Of a stretch of DNA of 64,000 nt, positions 41,057 to 50,096 are shown in pieces. Position 1 is the first letter of the stretch. Each line of letters starts with the position of its first letter. Source of the DNA: Shewanella eurypsychrophilus (GTDB lineage Bacteria; Pseudomonadota; Gammaproteobacteria; Enterobacterales; Shewanellaceae); the NCBI RefSeq assembly GCF_007004545.3, contig NZ_CP045503.2:5706501-5770500 (forward strand), given 5' to 3'. The notes below the pieces were generated by a model. The model was not told where the DNA came from and did no database searches. It saw nothing but the letters and a program-made list of their open reading frames with translations. Made by a program: the position numbers and the translations under genes.

Positions 41057-42283
41057 ATGTCTTGGGATCAAGTCTGGATTGACGTCAATGTGGCAACCAT
41101 GTCTCCAGCTGTTTCAGCGCCTTACGGAGCAATAACTGATGCAGCTGTCGCAGTAAAAGAGGGCAAAATCGCCTGGGTTGGACCACGCTCAGAACTTCCT
41201 GAGTTCGATGTATTATCAACGCCTGTTTACAGAGGTAAAGGCGGCTGGATCACTCCGGGACTGATCGATGCTCACACTCATTTAGTCTTTGCTGGTAGCC
41301 GTGCCAACGAATTCGAACTTCGCCTCCAAGGGGCAAGCTATGAAGAGATCGCCCGCAGCGGTGGCGGTATTATTTCAACGGTTAAAGCCTGTCGCGAAGC
41401 CAGTGAGGCCGAGCTGTTCGAGCTAGGGCGCAAGCGCCTCAACGCCCTCGCAAAAGAAGGTGTCACCACGGTAGAGATAAAATCTGGCTATGGTTTAGAT
41501 ACAGAAACTGAACTCAAGATTTTACGTGTCGCTCGTGAACTCGGCAAGCATCATCACGTAGACGTGAAGACCACCTTCCTCGGCGCACACGCCATTCCGC
41601 CTGAATATAAAGATGACGTCGACGGCTATGTCGATCTTGTGATCAACGAAATGCTACCCGCAGTCATCGAAGAAGGGCTAGCCGATGCAGCCGATGTTTT
41701 CTGTGAAAACATCGCCTTCAGTGTCGAACAGACCGAGCGGGTGCTGACCGCAGCCAAGGATGCCGGACTGGATATCAAACTCCACGCCGAGCAGTTATCA
41801 AATTTAGGCGGCTCAGCCATGGCGGCCAAGCTAGGCGCCAAATCGGTCGATCACATCGAATATCTCGATGAGGACGGAGTTATCGCTTTAAGTAAGAGCG
41901 GCACCTGTGCCACCTTGCTACCCGGCGCATTCTACTTCCTGCGTGAAACCCAGATGCCACCCATTGAGCTACTGCGTAAGCATAAAGTGCCTATGGTATT
42001 AGCGAGTGATTACAACCCAGGGTCGTCACCACTATGCTCCAGCCTACTGATGCTCAACATGGGTTGCACTCTGTTCCGCTTAACACCTGAAGAAGCGCTT
42101 GCGGGTATGACGCGCAATGCTGCCAAGGCGTTAGGTATCGAGGATAAGGTAGGCGTATTAGAAGCCGGCATGCAGGCTGATTTCTGCTTGTGGGATATTA
42201 CCACTCCTGCAGAGCTGTCCTACACCTATGGAGTTGGGGCTTGTGTCGATGTGGTTAAGAATGGACATCTAGTACATCAATGA
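41057..42283 (+). CDS. hutI: Imidazolonepropionase
   Basis: A 408-residue metal-dependent amidohydrolase turning imidazolone propionate into N-formimino-glutamate, step 3. The metal site is DAHTHLVFAG (about 71-80) and further ligands lie in TFLGAHAIPPEY, KLHAEQLSNLGG and LASDYNPGSSPL. Length and motifs are typical. A GAGGG precedes the ATG. It is divergent from hutC and alone in its operon; the later step (hutG/hutF) is not in the window. Confidence 0.98.
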   Translation: MSWDQVWIDVNVATMSPAVSAPYGAITDAAVAVKEGKIAWVGPRSELPEFDVLSTPVYRGKGGWITPGLIDAHTHLVFAGSRANEFELRLQGASYEEIARSGGGIISTVKACREASEAELFELGRKRLNALAKEGVTTVEIKSGYGLDTETELKILRVARELGKHHHVDVKTTFLGAHAIPPEYKDDVDGYVDLVINEMLPAVIEEGLADAADVFCENIAFSVEQTERVLTAAKDAGLDIKLHAEQLSNLGGSAMAAKLGAKSVDHIEYLDEDGVIALSKSGTCATLLPGAFYFLRETQMPPIELLRKHKVPMVLASDYNPGSSPLCSSLLMLNMGCTLFRLTPEEALAGMTRNAAKALGIEDKVGVLEAGMQADFCLWDITTPAELSYTYGVGACVDVVKNGHLVHQ

Positions 42284-42486
42284 TTTGGCAACCTGAAGTA
42301 GTCAGCCTGAGCGATGAGGCTAGCTCATCGTTTTGGGTTGGTTTCATCTGGCCATGTGGGTAATTGGTGGTTTTATGGTGCCCATGGCCTTCTTTGTGTT
42401 TAATGCTTACACCAGCTACAGCATATGGATATGCGAACCACCTATCACTCCATGAAGACTCATTTTAAACATTAACTCGTAATGTT
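42284..42486. other. Gene-free DNA after hutI with a 33-codon open frame
   Basis: No supported gene. A short frame at 42354-42455 encodes a hydrophobic 33-residue peptide (MWVIGGFMVPMAFFVF...). It could be the remnant of a membrane protein or chance; it has no ribosome binding site. Confidence 0.3.
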
Positions 42487-42608
42487 ACCTATCACCTGCC
42501 GTGGGCTTACGTGCAGATACTTCTGCGAGACGCTGTGAAGCCATCCCTGGCCGCTTTACGGTTTCATCCCTGAAACCGAAACTCGCAGCTGCATCTACAC
42601 TGGCTGAA
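42487..42608 (-). repeat. Dispersed hairpin repeat, copy 2 (GGA loops on minus strand)
   Basis: The same 120-bp element as at 12963-13083. On the minus strand it forms GCCA-GGGA-TGGC and CGGTTTCA-GGGA-TGAAACCG. Both hairpins differ from copy 1 by paired changes, with the loop kept. It leads into the gene-free block that follows. Confidence 0.75.
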
Positions 42609-42774
42609 TGACAAGAAATATATCTCTTCGATTCTAGTTGGATCAACAATAAGTCATCGCTTTAATGCATTCGAAACTAGTAAGTATGATTTAGCCATAC
42701 ATAACCAAATTACCGTGTCGATACAACAAGTCCCCATTGGAAGGCGAGTAATCACCGTAGGTGGTTGTACTTAT

Positions 42775-43200
42775 GAGCGAGAGCCAAGGATGGCGAACTG
42801 GCTAAGTAAATGGATTTACTTAGCCGATGGGTGTTGGAATAAATAGTGTGAGACCGACATGGATGTCGGACTAACTTTCGGGGGGGCTTGGGTGAATGAA
42901 AACATCGTTTTCCGCTTATGAACGAGAGGCAGGGATAGCCGAACTGGATGGAATTATAGGGATATAATTCGGATCATCGGAAACGTTAGCTATTTTCAAG
43001 TAAGACCGAAGGATCACAACTTCGCCGGGGCGTTTGGGTGGATGCAAGGGCGAAGGTCATGATAATGACCTCTCTGAGCGAGAGGTACGGATACCGAACT
43101 GGCTTTTAGACAGGGATGTTGTTGGCTAGGACGAGCAGTCCTCCTTGCCCTGGTGTGGAATGGAATTCCACGACTTTCTTCGGTCGTTAGACCGACATGC
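42775..43200 (+). ncRNA. Tandem GGA-loop hairpin block, candidate CsrA-binding structured RNA
   Basis: A gene-free 430-bp block built of three diverged units. Each opens with G(A/G)(G/A)CGAGAG, then a hairpin with a GGA loop, then CGAACTGG, at 42775, 42920 and 43076 (periods 145 and 156). At least eight plus-strand hairpins hold GGA in the loop: GCCA-AGGA-TGGC, an 11-bp stem around GG at 42801-42824, CCGACAT-GG-ATGTCGG, GAATTATA-GGGA-TATAATTC, GGTA-CGGA-TACC, ACA-GGGA-TGT, and GTGGAAT-GGA-ATTCCAC among them. GGA in hairpin loops is the CsrA/RsmA binding signature, as in CsrB. I see no clear promoter, no UvrY box and no terminator with a T-run, so it may instead be a repeat family at DNA level. 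Confidence 0.4.
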
Positions 43201-43324
43201 CTATCAGAGAAAAGCGATATAACTATCTCAGCGATAAGAGGCTGTTGCAGCCATGACAGTAACTATCAATCCAAACGAAGTTTGGAAAGCTAAAATTGAT
43301 TAAATTTATGATCTCAGCATAAAA

Positions 43325-43888
43325 CTAGAATCGATAATGTAGACCAAGTCCATATTGGACTAGACTGATATCGGCATAATACTTATCAAGCTCACCAGAC
43401 TCTGGCTCTGTTTCATTGATCTCATAAAACACACGTAGGGCCAATGACTCCGTTAAGGTCACATCGACACCGGCGCCAAACAACCAGCCTGTACCTTTGT
43501 AACTCTCATCATTATCGTCATCGTCACTGTAAGTGGTATTGATGACTAATCCCGCCTTTAAGTAAACCGTGACACTGTCGGTAAAAGCATGTCGCACTAC
43601 AGGTGAGATGCTCATCGCCGCCATACGAAAATCCCCTTCATCGACGAAGCTGTCAGTCGCGAAAATGCTCGTTTCAAGGCCAAAGCTATCATTGAAGTTA
43701 TAGCCACCATAAACGCCGAGCCCTATCGCCGACTCATCAAACTTACCGATATTGTCTTCGATGCTAGTGCTATTAACTTGGCCACCCAGATAAAAACCTA
43801 GGTCTTTAGCGGCAAAAGCGGGGGTTGTTGCGGTGAGTAACATGCCTGTAATTAACATGCCTGCGAATAAATGAGTGTTGAGTTTCAT
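43325..43888 (-). CDS. Outer-membrane beta-barrel (porin-like/OMP_b-brl) protein
   Basis: A 187-residue protein with a signal peptide (MKLNTHLFAGMLITGMLLTATTPAFA), amphipathic strands (LGFYLGGQVNS, GLGVYGGYNFNDSFGLE, GWLFGAGVDVTLTESLALRVFYEIN) and a terminal LGLHYRF. It fits the 8-stranded barrel type. One loop is very acidic (DDDDNDE). I start at ATG 43888, with AGGG at ideal spacing; an earlier start adds 15 residues ahead of the signal. The role is unknown. It follows the hairpin block on the opposite strand. Confidence 0.8.
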   Translation of the reverse strand: MKLNTHLFAGMLITGMLLTATTPAFAAKDLGFYLGGQVNSTSIEDNIGKFDESAIGLGVYGGYNFNDSFGLETSIFATDSFVDEGDFRMAAMSISPVVRHAFTDSVTVYLKAGLVINTTYSDDDDNDESYKGTGWLFGAGVDVTLTESLALRVFYEINETEPESGELDKYYADISLVQYGLGLHYRF

Positions 43889-44087
43889 TGCTATCCCTGT
43901 GTCGTTGTTCGTTACCAAATAACTTAATGGCAACTATCCTTAAAGTTAACTTATATTAACCAGTTACAGCTGTAAAAACAAAACATCACCAACAGAAACA
44001 AGCATAAAAGAGTGAATAAATTTCAGTGTAATCGAGTGACTATACTTCATCGCTCCTTTAACAAGGTGAGAGTAAGAAACCCAATAA

Positions 44088-44567
44088 TTAACTCAGATGC
44101 GTTACTTTGCTCTTGATCAGTCTATTGAAACCATAAAGTAATAATACTGAAGACGAGGCTACAAGCGGGGTTACCGACGTATGAATGGCAAATAGTGAGC
44201 TAAAGTCGAATGTTGGCGATATAAGAAAGAAGCAAACGAACAACATGGGAAATTGCATTAGCAAGGCAGATAATAGGTTATCGGGAAACTTAGCTAGCAA
44301 CTTTCGATAGCTAAAATAGAAAACAAAGGACAGAAAAACAATCAGGGTGACATCATGCAAGATCAACCAGAGATTCTCGATACTATTTATATGATAGTTC
44401 GGCACAGACTGTAAATATCTTAACATATGGTTTGCTGTATAACTGAATAGCTGCAAATTCGCTTCAACCAGCAACACCCCAAAAACAATCGCAGGTAAAT
44501 ACATGGCAAACTTGACGATTTTAGCTTTAACGCCTTGCCACTTTGTAACCAAGTTTACATTTTCCAC
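44088..44567 (-). CDS. Unrecognised four-helix membrane protein
   Basis: A 159-residue protein with about four membrane segments (about 20-40, 72-90, 101-121 and 130-148) and short loops. It has no metal or enzyme motif that I recognise. The last segment ends SSVLLLYGFNRLIKSKV. Single gene; a 280-bp AT-rich gap follows upstream of the exporter operon, containing ATACCAATCGGTAT (44758) and a CTCTAGC-GCA-GCTAGAG hairpin. Confidence 0.6.
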   Translation of the reverse strand: MENVNLVTKWQGVKAKIVKFAMYLPAIVFGVLLVEANLQLFSYTANHMLRYLQSVPNYHINSIENLWLILHDVTLIVFLSFVFYFSYRKLLAKFPDNLLSALLMQFPMLFVCFFLISPTFDFSSLFAIHTSVTPLVASSSVLLLYGFNRLIKSKVTHLS

Positions 44568-44757
44568 TTGCTAATTTCCTTTAAGCAATACTGACAACAG
44601 AAGTGATCTCATCACTCCACAATATGCCATAGGATAACGTAAAATGATCAGCTGTAGTGAGTCTCCATTGCAAAGGATGATACAAAAGGAATGATGACCT
44701 TACTTCAACATTAGGGGAGAGATAACTCCCCCGTTCATATTCATTGAAGCGATATAT

Positions 44758-44790
44758 ATACCAATCGGTATTAGACTCTAGCGCAGCTAG
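44758..44790. repeat. Short palindrome plus hairpin after the exporter operon
   Basis: ATACCAATCGGTAT (44758-44771) followed by CTCTAGC-GCA-GCTAGAG. The first is a member of the ATACC palindrome family. It lies downstream of the leftward exporter permease and might help end transcription. Confidence 0.45.
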
Positions 44791-44846
44791 AGCATCATGG
44801 GAGATTTGGAGTTAAGGGCAACATGATAGATTGCCAACAATTCAAA

Positions 44847-47225
44847 CTACAACCTTAACAAGGTGCTGATATTTTGCCTTAGCACACCTCTGGCCGCCCA
44901 CAGAGTGATAGCGATAATGAAGAGTAAGCTTAAAGTCACACACCCAGCCCATACTAGCGGCTGCAATAGAGAAACCCCCATAGATGCTTGACTAAAGCTG
45001 TCGAATATAAAGCTGATAAACACGCTTATCGTAATCGCAAACATAGTTAATGCCAGGTTCACCCATACCATACTCAGCATTAAGGTTTGCTTTTCCCCTC
45101 CGACAGCCAACATCACAGCCCACTTCATCTGCTCGCTTTTCACCGCATAGCTGAACTTGTTATAAAGGGTGCACACCACCAAAGCGAGAATAAACAAAGC
45201 CATCGCACTAGAGGTAAAAAACAGCAGCTTACCAGCGACATCGGTATCCACTATCTGTTGCACTAACGTATCGCCTGCACTGTAGCTCAATTTAGGTGAT
45301 TGCAGCGAAGCCCAATCATTCAGATGGGATGATATTGCCACTCTATCTCCACCTTTGGTATAAAATACTGGTGCAATACGGCTGGCAAGAAGAGGATTTT
45401 GATCTTTTAGGTTCAAATAAATTAGCGGCTTCACGGTTTGAGCAATACCAAAATGAGGCTGAACAGTAACTATGCCCGCAATACGAACCTGTTTTTCATA
45501 ATAGAAGCCTGACACCTTAAGCGCTAACCCTTTTGCGGCTCGCCAACTGCTTAAGTCCAGATCAGTCGCAAGCTGAGATGCCATGGTTTGATTGATCATC
45601 ACACTATTCTCAAGCAGTTCTCCAGGGGTGGCGAGTCGAATACCGAGCAAACCAAAATAGTTTTCAGAAACATATAGGCCATTTATCGGCTTCTCTATAC
45701 TGGTACCACTCTCCACTTGATACTTTAATGACTGAGCACCAAGTTGAGTAAAGCTTTTTGATGATATTGCTAACTGATTACCTGCAACCGACCACTGACC
45801 ATTAAGCTGCTCAGCGCTCATAATCAAACTTAAGCCACCTTCCACCTTAGGTTGAAAACTTAAGATATCTTCAGCAATTTCAATAGAGGTGTATTTACGC
45901 CACTCCTCAGACATTAAGCTTAATGAAAGTACTGTGACCCCCGTAATGACCACTAACTGTAATAACAGAATAAATCGCGTAGCCCTTTGCTGAGCTTTGG
46001 TCATATGTCCCTGTTTACCCCGCGAGAAGGTGCCCTTTATCGCACCTTTTAGTGGCATCAATGCACAAACCATAAACAGACTAAGAGAGACACAAAGCGC
46101 GAGTAGCCACAGCCAGATATTAAAATTAACTCCATAACTAAAATATTGCTCATATACCGTGATACTGCTTGCATACTGAAGCACCACAAAACCGATAATA
46201 GGGCTAACAAGAGCAACGAGAAGCAAAGCAGAAAGATTTTCCCTTAACAGCTGATAAACCAGAGTTCTGCTATCGCCACCAAGCGCTATTTTAAGGCTCA
46301 TCTCGGAGCGTCTAACAATACCTTGCTGTGTATAGGCCGACACGATGCCACTAAAAATAATAAAACCAAAGCCAGCCAATAACAGCAGTAAAATCCAAGC
46401 TTGACGTTGTAACACATCGCGGCCATTAGGATTCAGTTCCACCCCTTCAATTAACCATGGCTGATAGTGGTGATCGACAAAGCCGCCTTCAGGTCTAGGG
46501 GTCTGTTGCTTTAAGCTCGTATATGCACTCTGAAGTCGCTCCAGATCTTGTTTCTGTGACAGCTGTGCAAAACCATAACGGTTTGCTTGAGTCTTCAAAA
46601 AAACATCTGGGTTATCTTCAAACATATCTGGCACACCTAGCTGTAGAAAAGTATCTGGCAACCAGATATCTATCTCCATATCACCAAGCTTTTTCATAGA
46701 AACTGGGGCGCTGCCAGCAATTAAAAATGGGCTATCACGATAATATAACGCATCTTGTTGCAATGAAGCCGATGGCTCAAAATGCTGCTGCCAAAATTGA
46801 TGTGAAACTATGCCTTGTTTTGCTTCAAAATTTGCCAACGAAAATGGTGCAGGTAAATCAAGCATCTCAATAGCATTCAGAGAGTAAAAGCCAATTGTTA
46901 ATCTAGGCAACTCTTGCAACCCGAAGGTGATAGCACTGCGCTTGGTGGCAATGGTTGCCACCTTTTTAACACCAGATACTCCAAGTATCAGCTCGACCTC
47001 AAAGCCTGATGTTGGTTGCAGATTACCGTTCAGATCTTTATTAGCAATGGTCACTATCGGTTGGTTACTACCTACCCATTGAGGGCGATCACTATTGAGT
47101 AACCAAAAAAGGTTAATCACAAAACCCATTAAGCTGCAAAACAGGCATAAGCTAACAATTAGAGTCCCCCATATCCCACGCTGACCTCGCCACTTTCGCC
47201 AACCATATGCGAGATCAAACAGCAT
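44847..47225 (-). CDS. FtsX-type ABC exporter permease (eight-helix)
   Basis: A 792-residue inner-membrane permease with an N-terminal helix (about 20-43) and a large periplasmic MacB-type domain. Three helices follow (about 285-405), then a second half with the same order: helix near 420, periplasmic part, and three helices at the end. This doubled FtsX layout is that of YbbP/MacB-like exporters. The ATG at 47225 has AGGGG at good spacing and overlaps the ATPase stop by 11 bp. With the ATPase and adaptor it should form a tripartite exporter using an outer-membrane channel encoded elsewhere. The cargo is unknown; see the peptide gene at 49356. Confidence 0.85.
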   Translation of the reverse strand: MLFDLAYGWRKWRGQRGIWGTLIVSLCLFCSLMGFVINLFWLLNSDRPQWVGSNQPIVTIANKDLNGNLQPTSGFEVELILGVSGVKKVATIATKRSAITFGLQELPRLTIGFYSLNAIEMLDLPAPFSLANFEAKQGIVSHQFWQQHFEPSASLQQDALYYRDSPFLIAGSAPVSMKKLGDMEIDIWLPDTFLQLGVPDMFEDNPDVFLKTQANRYGFAQLSQKQDLERLQSAYTSLKQQTPRPEGGFVDHHYQPWLIEGVELNPNGRDVLQRQAWILLLLLAGFGFIIFSGIVSAYTQQGIVRRSEMSLKIALGGDSRTLVYQLLRENLSALLLVALVSPIIGFVVLQYASSITVYEQYFSYGVNFNIWLWLLALCVSLSLFMVCALMPLKGAIKGTFSRGKQGHMTKAQQRATRFILLLQLVVITGVTVLSLSLMSEEWRKYTSIEIAEDILSFQPKVEGGLSLIMSAEQLNGQWSVAGNQLAISSKSFTQLGAQSLKYQVESGTSIEKPINGLYVSENYFGLLGIRLATPGELLENSVMINQTMASQLATDLDLSSWRAAKGLALKVSGFYYEKQVRIAGIVTVQPHFGIAQTVKPLIYLNLKDQNPLLASRIAPVFYTKGGDRVAISSHLNDWASLQSPKLSYSAGDTLVQQIVDTDVAGKLLFFTSSAMALFILALVVCTLYNKFSYAVKSEQMKWAVMLAVGGEKQTLMLSMVWVNLALTMFAITISVFISFIFDSFSQASMGVSLLQPLVWAGCVTLSLLFIIAITLWAARGVLRQNISTLLRL

Positions 47226-47922
47226 GTTTAAACCCCTGTTGCAAAATAGCTTGAATCTCTCCATCACAAATTTTATATGCTTTATGACAGTAAGCGGCAA
47301 CGGCAGGATCATGAGTAATAATTAGCACCGTTCTGCCCTCTTGGTTTAAGCCACTGAGTAGCTCCATCACATTGTCAGAGTTAGCGGAGTCGAGGTTACC
47401 CGTGGGTTCATCGCATAAAATGATGTCTGGCTGACAGATAAGTGCCCTAGCGATTGCGACTCTTTGCTGCTGCCCACCAGATAGCTCAGCAGGAAAAAAT
47501 GATTTTTTATCGTCTAAACCTATCTTGCTAAGCACCTCATCAATCTTCGCCTCATAGTCAACACGATTAACCGATTGATTAAAGCGTAAAGGTACAGTCA
47601 AATTCTCAGTTACTGTCATATCGGCAATCAAATTGAAGTTTTGAAATACCCAACCTATATGCCCATTTCGCAGCTGACTGAGCTGGTACGTTGATAGAGT
47701 GCTAACATCTTGACCACAGAGAAGGTACTGGCCACTATCGGCTTTATCTAATAACCCCATAATCGACAATAGGGTTGATTTACCACTGCCAGATTGCCCC
47801 AAAATTGCGACCATATCGCCACTATTAACCGAAAAATCGATCTGCTTTAAAACATGGTTCTCTCCAGCCCCATTAATAAATGACCGATTCAAGCCTTTTA
47901 GTTCAATGACGCAATTACTCAT
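47215..47922 (-). CDS. ABC exporter ATPase (MacB/LolD type)
   Basis: A 235-residue nucleotide-binding subunit. Walker A is GQSGSGKST (about 42-50), the Q-loop is WVFQNFNLIADMTV, the signature is LSGGQQQRVAIARAL, Walker B is DIILCDEPTGNLDS, and the switch is IITHD. This subgroup (MacB, LolD, FtsE, YbbA) serves FtsX-type permeases. The start is the ATG in ATGAGTAA, which overlaps the adaptor stop, so the genes are translationally coupled. Confidence 0.92.
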   Translation of the reverse strand: MSNCVIELKGLNRSFINGAGENHVLKQIDFSVNSGDMVAILGQSGSGKSTLLSIMGLLDKADSGQYLLCGQDVSTLSTYQLSQLRNGHIGWVFQNFNLIADMTVTENLTVPLRFNQSVNRVDYEAKIDEVLSKIGLDDKKSFFPAELSGGQQQRVAIARALICQPDIILCDEPTGNLDSANSDNVMELLSGLNQEGRTVLIITHDPAVAAYCHKAYKICDGEIQAILQQGFKHAV

Positions 47923-49189
47923 AGATATCAGCCACCATAATTTGAGACGCATTAGCGAGATGTTTAGGAACACGCATCAAAAACTGCTCACCTTGATATG
48001 CACCATCTAGCACCTGCATCTTTTCACCCGCTATATCACCAATATTGATACTACGCAGCTGAAATACCTCTCTCGATTCATCTAAAACAAACAGTGAATA
48101 TTTATTATGTGGCCGAATAACACCTACAGGCCTATTTACCACCAAAGCATTCTCATGGTCTGCGATCTCTATACGTGCATTGACATCTATATTTGGCCTC
48201 ACCGCCGCAGGGAGCTGTGTATTAAAACTAATATCTATTTCAACACTACCATTATTAACCGTTGGCTCTACTCGTGACACCTGACCAAATATCTCAACGC
48301 CCTTAAACTGAATACTGGCAATTAAACCTGAACTCACATACTCAGAATCAGATGCCGTAATATTAATACGCGCATAATAGGAGGAGAGATCGGCTATCAT
48401 GCCTACAGCCTGACCTTCATCAACATGCCGACCAATATCAAGATCGTCAGACAGCTCTGTTAGCATCCCATCCATACTCGCACGGACATTAAGTTGTTCA
48501 ACCTCAGAGACCAATAGTTCTCGCTGTTTAATCGCTTTTTCTAGTCGATACTGGCCCGAATCATCAATCGCCTTACGAGTTTTTTGCAATGTCTGCAGAC
48601 GGCTGAGCTCCATCTGTAATATGGCATCCTCTTGCTCCCATGCCACCTGAGCTTTATGTAGGTCTAGCGTGGAAATAACCTGGTTCTCTTTAAGCTTTTT
48701 ATGTGCAACTAGCTCAGCATTTGCTAATGCTAATCTCACCTTAGCAAGGCGTATCTGCCCTCGCTGATCATCAAGCGCCTGTATCGACTCCGCTTTTATA
48801 CGTAGCTGATTCGCTTGCTCCTCAAGTAATGCTAACTCACTGGTTTCCATTAACCGCTCTAGTTTAGGGTTGTTAAGGCTTAATATAACTTGCCCTTTTT
48901 TGACTAAACTACCTGGTTTTTTAAACACTTCGACAATATGGCCGCCACTCAAGGCATTAATACCCCGTTGAGTACTGGGAACTAATTTGCCATAACCAGA
49001 AATAGTAACATTGAAGGGGGAAATGATGACTTCATCGATGAGATAGTCGTTATTGACACTGTCGGATGAGAAGGCTTGGTTACCAGAAAAAATAATTAAC
49101 ATCATTGAGATCGCGATTATCGACATTACAAAGGCAAACCAGCGTATCTTGCTATTTCGACTCCTATCCTTGGGGATCTCAAACATCAT
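47915..49189 (-). CDS. HlyD/MacA-type periplasmic adaptor
   Basis: A 424-residue membrane-fusion protein: one N-terminal helix (about 15-37), a lipoyl half (GGHIVEVFKKPGSLVKKGQVILSL), a long alpha-helical hairpin rich in Leu/Glu/Gln (about 110-215), the second lipoyl half (VRASMDGMLTEL), then beta-barrel and membrane-proximal domains. It is the first gene of the exporter operon and links permease and ATPase to an outer-membrane channel. It is divergent from the peptide gene at 49356, with 166 bp of AT-rich DNA between. Confidence 0.88.
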   Translation of the reverse strand: MMFEIPKDRSRNSKIRWFAFVMSIIAISMMLIIFSGNQAFSSDSVNNDYLIDEVIISPFNVTISGYGKLVPSTQRGINALSGGHIVEVFKKPGSLVKKGQVILSLNNPKLERLMETSELALLEEQANQLRIKAESIQALDDQRGQIRLAKVRLALANAELVAHKKLKENQVISTLDLHKAQVAWEQEDAILQMELSRLQTLQKTRKAIDDSGQYRLEKAIKQRELLVSEVEQLNVRASMDGMLTELSDDLDIGRHVDEGQAVGMIADLSSYYARINITASDSEYVSSGLIASIQFKGVEIFGQVSRVEPTVNNGSVEIDISFNTQLPAAVRPNIDVNARIEIADHENALVVNRPVGVIRPHNKYSLFVLDESREVFQLRSINIGDIAGEKMQVLDGAYQGEQFLMRVPKHLANASQIMVADIYE

Positions 49190-49355
49190 TAAATTCCATT
49201 TAATTTTAATACAACATAATAATTATAAACATACAATGACAAATTAACCAAAACAAAACAACATTGACAACATATTTTCTGTTTGATAGTTTATTTCACG
49301 AAGATCAAGGAAGTACTTCAATTATTTAACTCATATAAATTATATGGATATACCA

Positions 49356-49490
49356 ATGTTTAAAACTGCATTAATTCTCTCTATTTTATTATTTACCTCT
49401 TCTAATGTTTTCGCTAAATGCACTGCAATTGGAGAAGGTGGAGGCGGTGGTGCAATTTGTTGTAGCGTTGATCGAAATGGCAATCTGTAA
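49356..49490 (+). CDS. Small secreted Gly/Cys-rich peptide, candidate exporter cargo
   Basis: A 44-residue frame: a 20-residue signal peptide (MFKTALILSILLFTSSNVFA), then a 24-residue product KCTAIGEGGGGGAICCSVDR followed by NGNL. It has three cysteines and five consecutive glycines. A weak GGA lies 8 bp before the ATG. The base composition shifts from AT-rich in the signal to GC-rich in the mature part, as in a real small gene. It is divergent from the exporter genes and followed by another small exported protein. A bacteriocin-like or signalling peptide is possible; I do not recognise its family, and it could still be a fortuitous frame. Confidence 0.5.
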   Translation: MFKTALILSILLFTSSNVFAKCTAIGEGGGGGAICCSVDRNGNL

Positions 49491-49557
49491 TACTTTGACA
49501 CTTTAGGATAACCGATTAAATCGGGGATTTAAAGCCCCCATGAATTAAAGAGAAAAA

Positions 49558-50037
49558 ATGAAAACAATAATAACCATATTCACTTTTATATTATTCTTTG
49601 CAAATGTTCAAGCAAGCGAAAATCAATTAACAGCTATAGGTAATGGCGTAAAATCAAAACTAATGAAAACAATTTCAACGTCTACTGATAAACATAAATT
49701 TCCCGCTATATATGTTTATGACACCCAAAAACAAACCTTTCTAAGTAAACAAAACGCTGAAGCCTACCTGCTAACCTTAGGTGACAAAGCTATCTGGTCT
49801 AAACTTACAAGCCAATGGACAAAAGATACAAGTCAGTTTTCAACAACTAACGAGACTCTTGCTAAAGCCTTACCTATGCTGAAACTCGATCGTGAATTTC
49901 TTATTCTATACGATAATCTACCCACGCCGATGCTAGAGCAGTTTAAGGCGATGGACCCTGAGTTAATACTGAAAGATAGCACCCTAAAATCAGTCCTCAG
50001 CAGCCTTGATAGCTCAAGAAGCTACACCACTTATTAA
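49558..50037 (+). CDS. Small exported protein of unknown function beside the exporter
   Basis: A 159-residue protein with a signal peptide (MKTIITIFTFILFFANVQA). The mature part is Lys/Thr/Ser-rich with no cysteine, so it is not a lipoprotein. Visible segments are FPAIYVYDTQKQTFLSKQNA and LKLDREFLILYDNLPTP. I do not recognise a family. It lies 67 bp after the Gly/Cys peptide, with a hairpin (GGGG/CCCC around TTTAAA) between, and has a strong terminator. It is probably in one unit with the peptide; an immunity or maturation role is a guess. Confidence 0.6.
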   Translation: MKTIITIFTFILFFANVQASENQLTAIGNGVKSKLMKTISTSTDKHKFPAIYVYDTQKQTFLSKQNAEAYLLTLGDKAIWSKLTSQWTKDTSQFSTTNETLAKALPMLKLDREFLILYDNLPTPMLEQFKAMDPELILKDSTLKSVLSSLDSSRSYTTY

Positions 50038-50054
50038 GCGTCAAAACAAGGTTG

Positions 50055-50086
50055 AAAAGTATCCTAACAGTCATCGGATACTTTTT
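50055..50086. terminator. Bidirectional terminator between convergent genes
   Basis: AAAAGTATCC (50055-50064) and GGATACTTTTT (50076-50086) around an 11-nt loop. Confidence 0.85.
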
Positions 50087-50096
50087 ATTTAACTCG

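Noticed and set aside
42354..42455. 33-residue hydrophobic peptide after hutI
   Set aside because: No ribosome binding site and no recognised homologue; kept only as a note in the gene-free region.
42775..43200. CRISPR array or integron cassette array
   Set aside because: The units are about 150 bp, differ along their length, have no uniform 23-47 bp repeat and no attC-like ends, and no cas or integrase gene is near.
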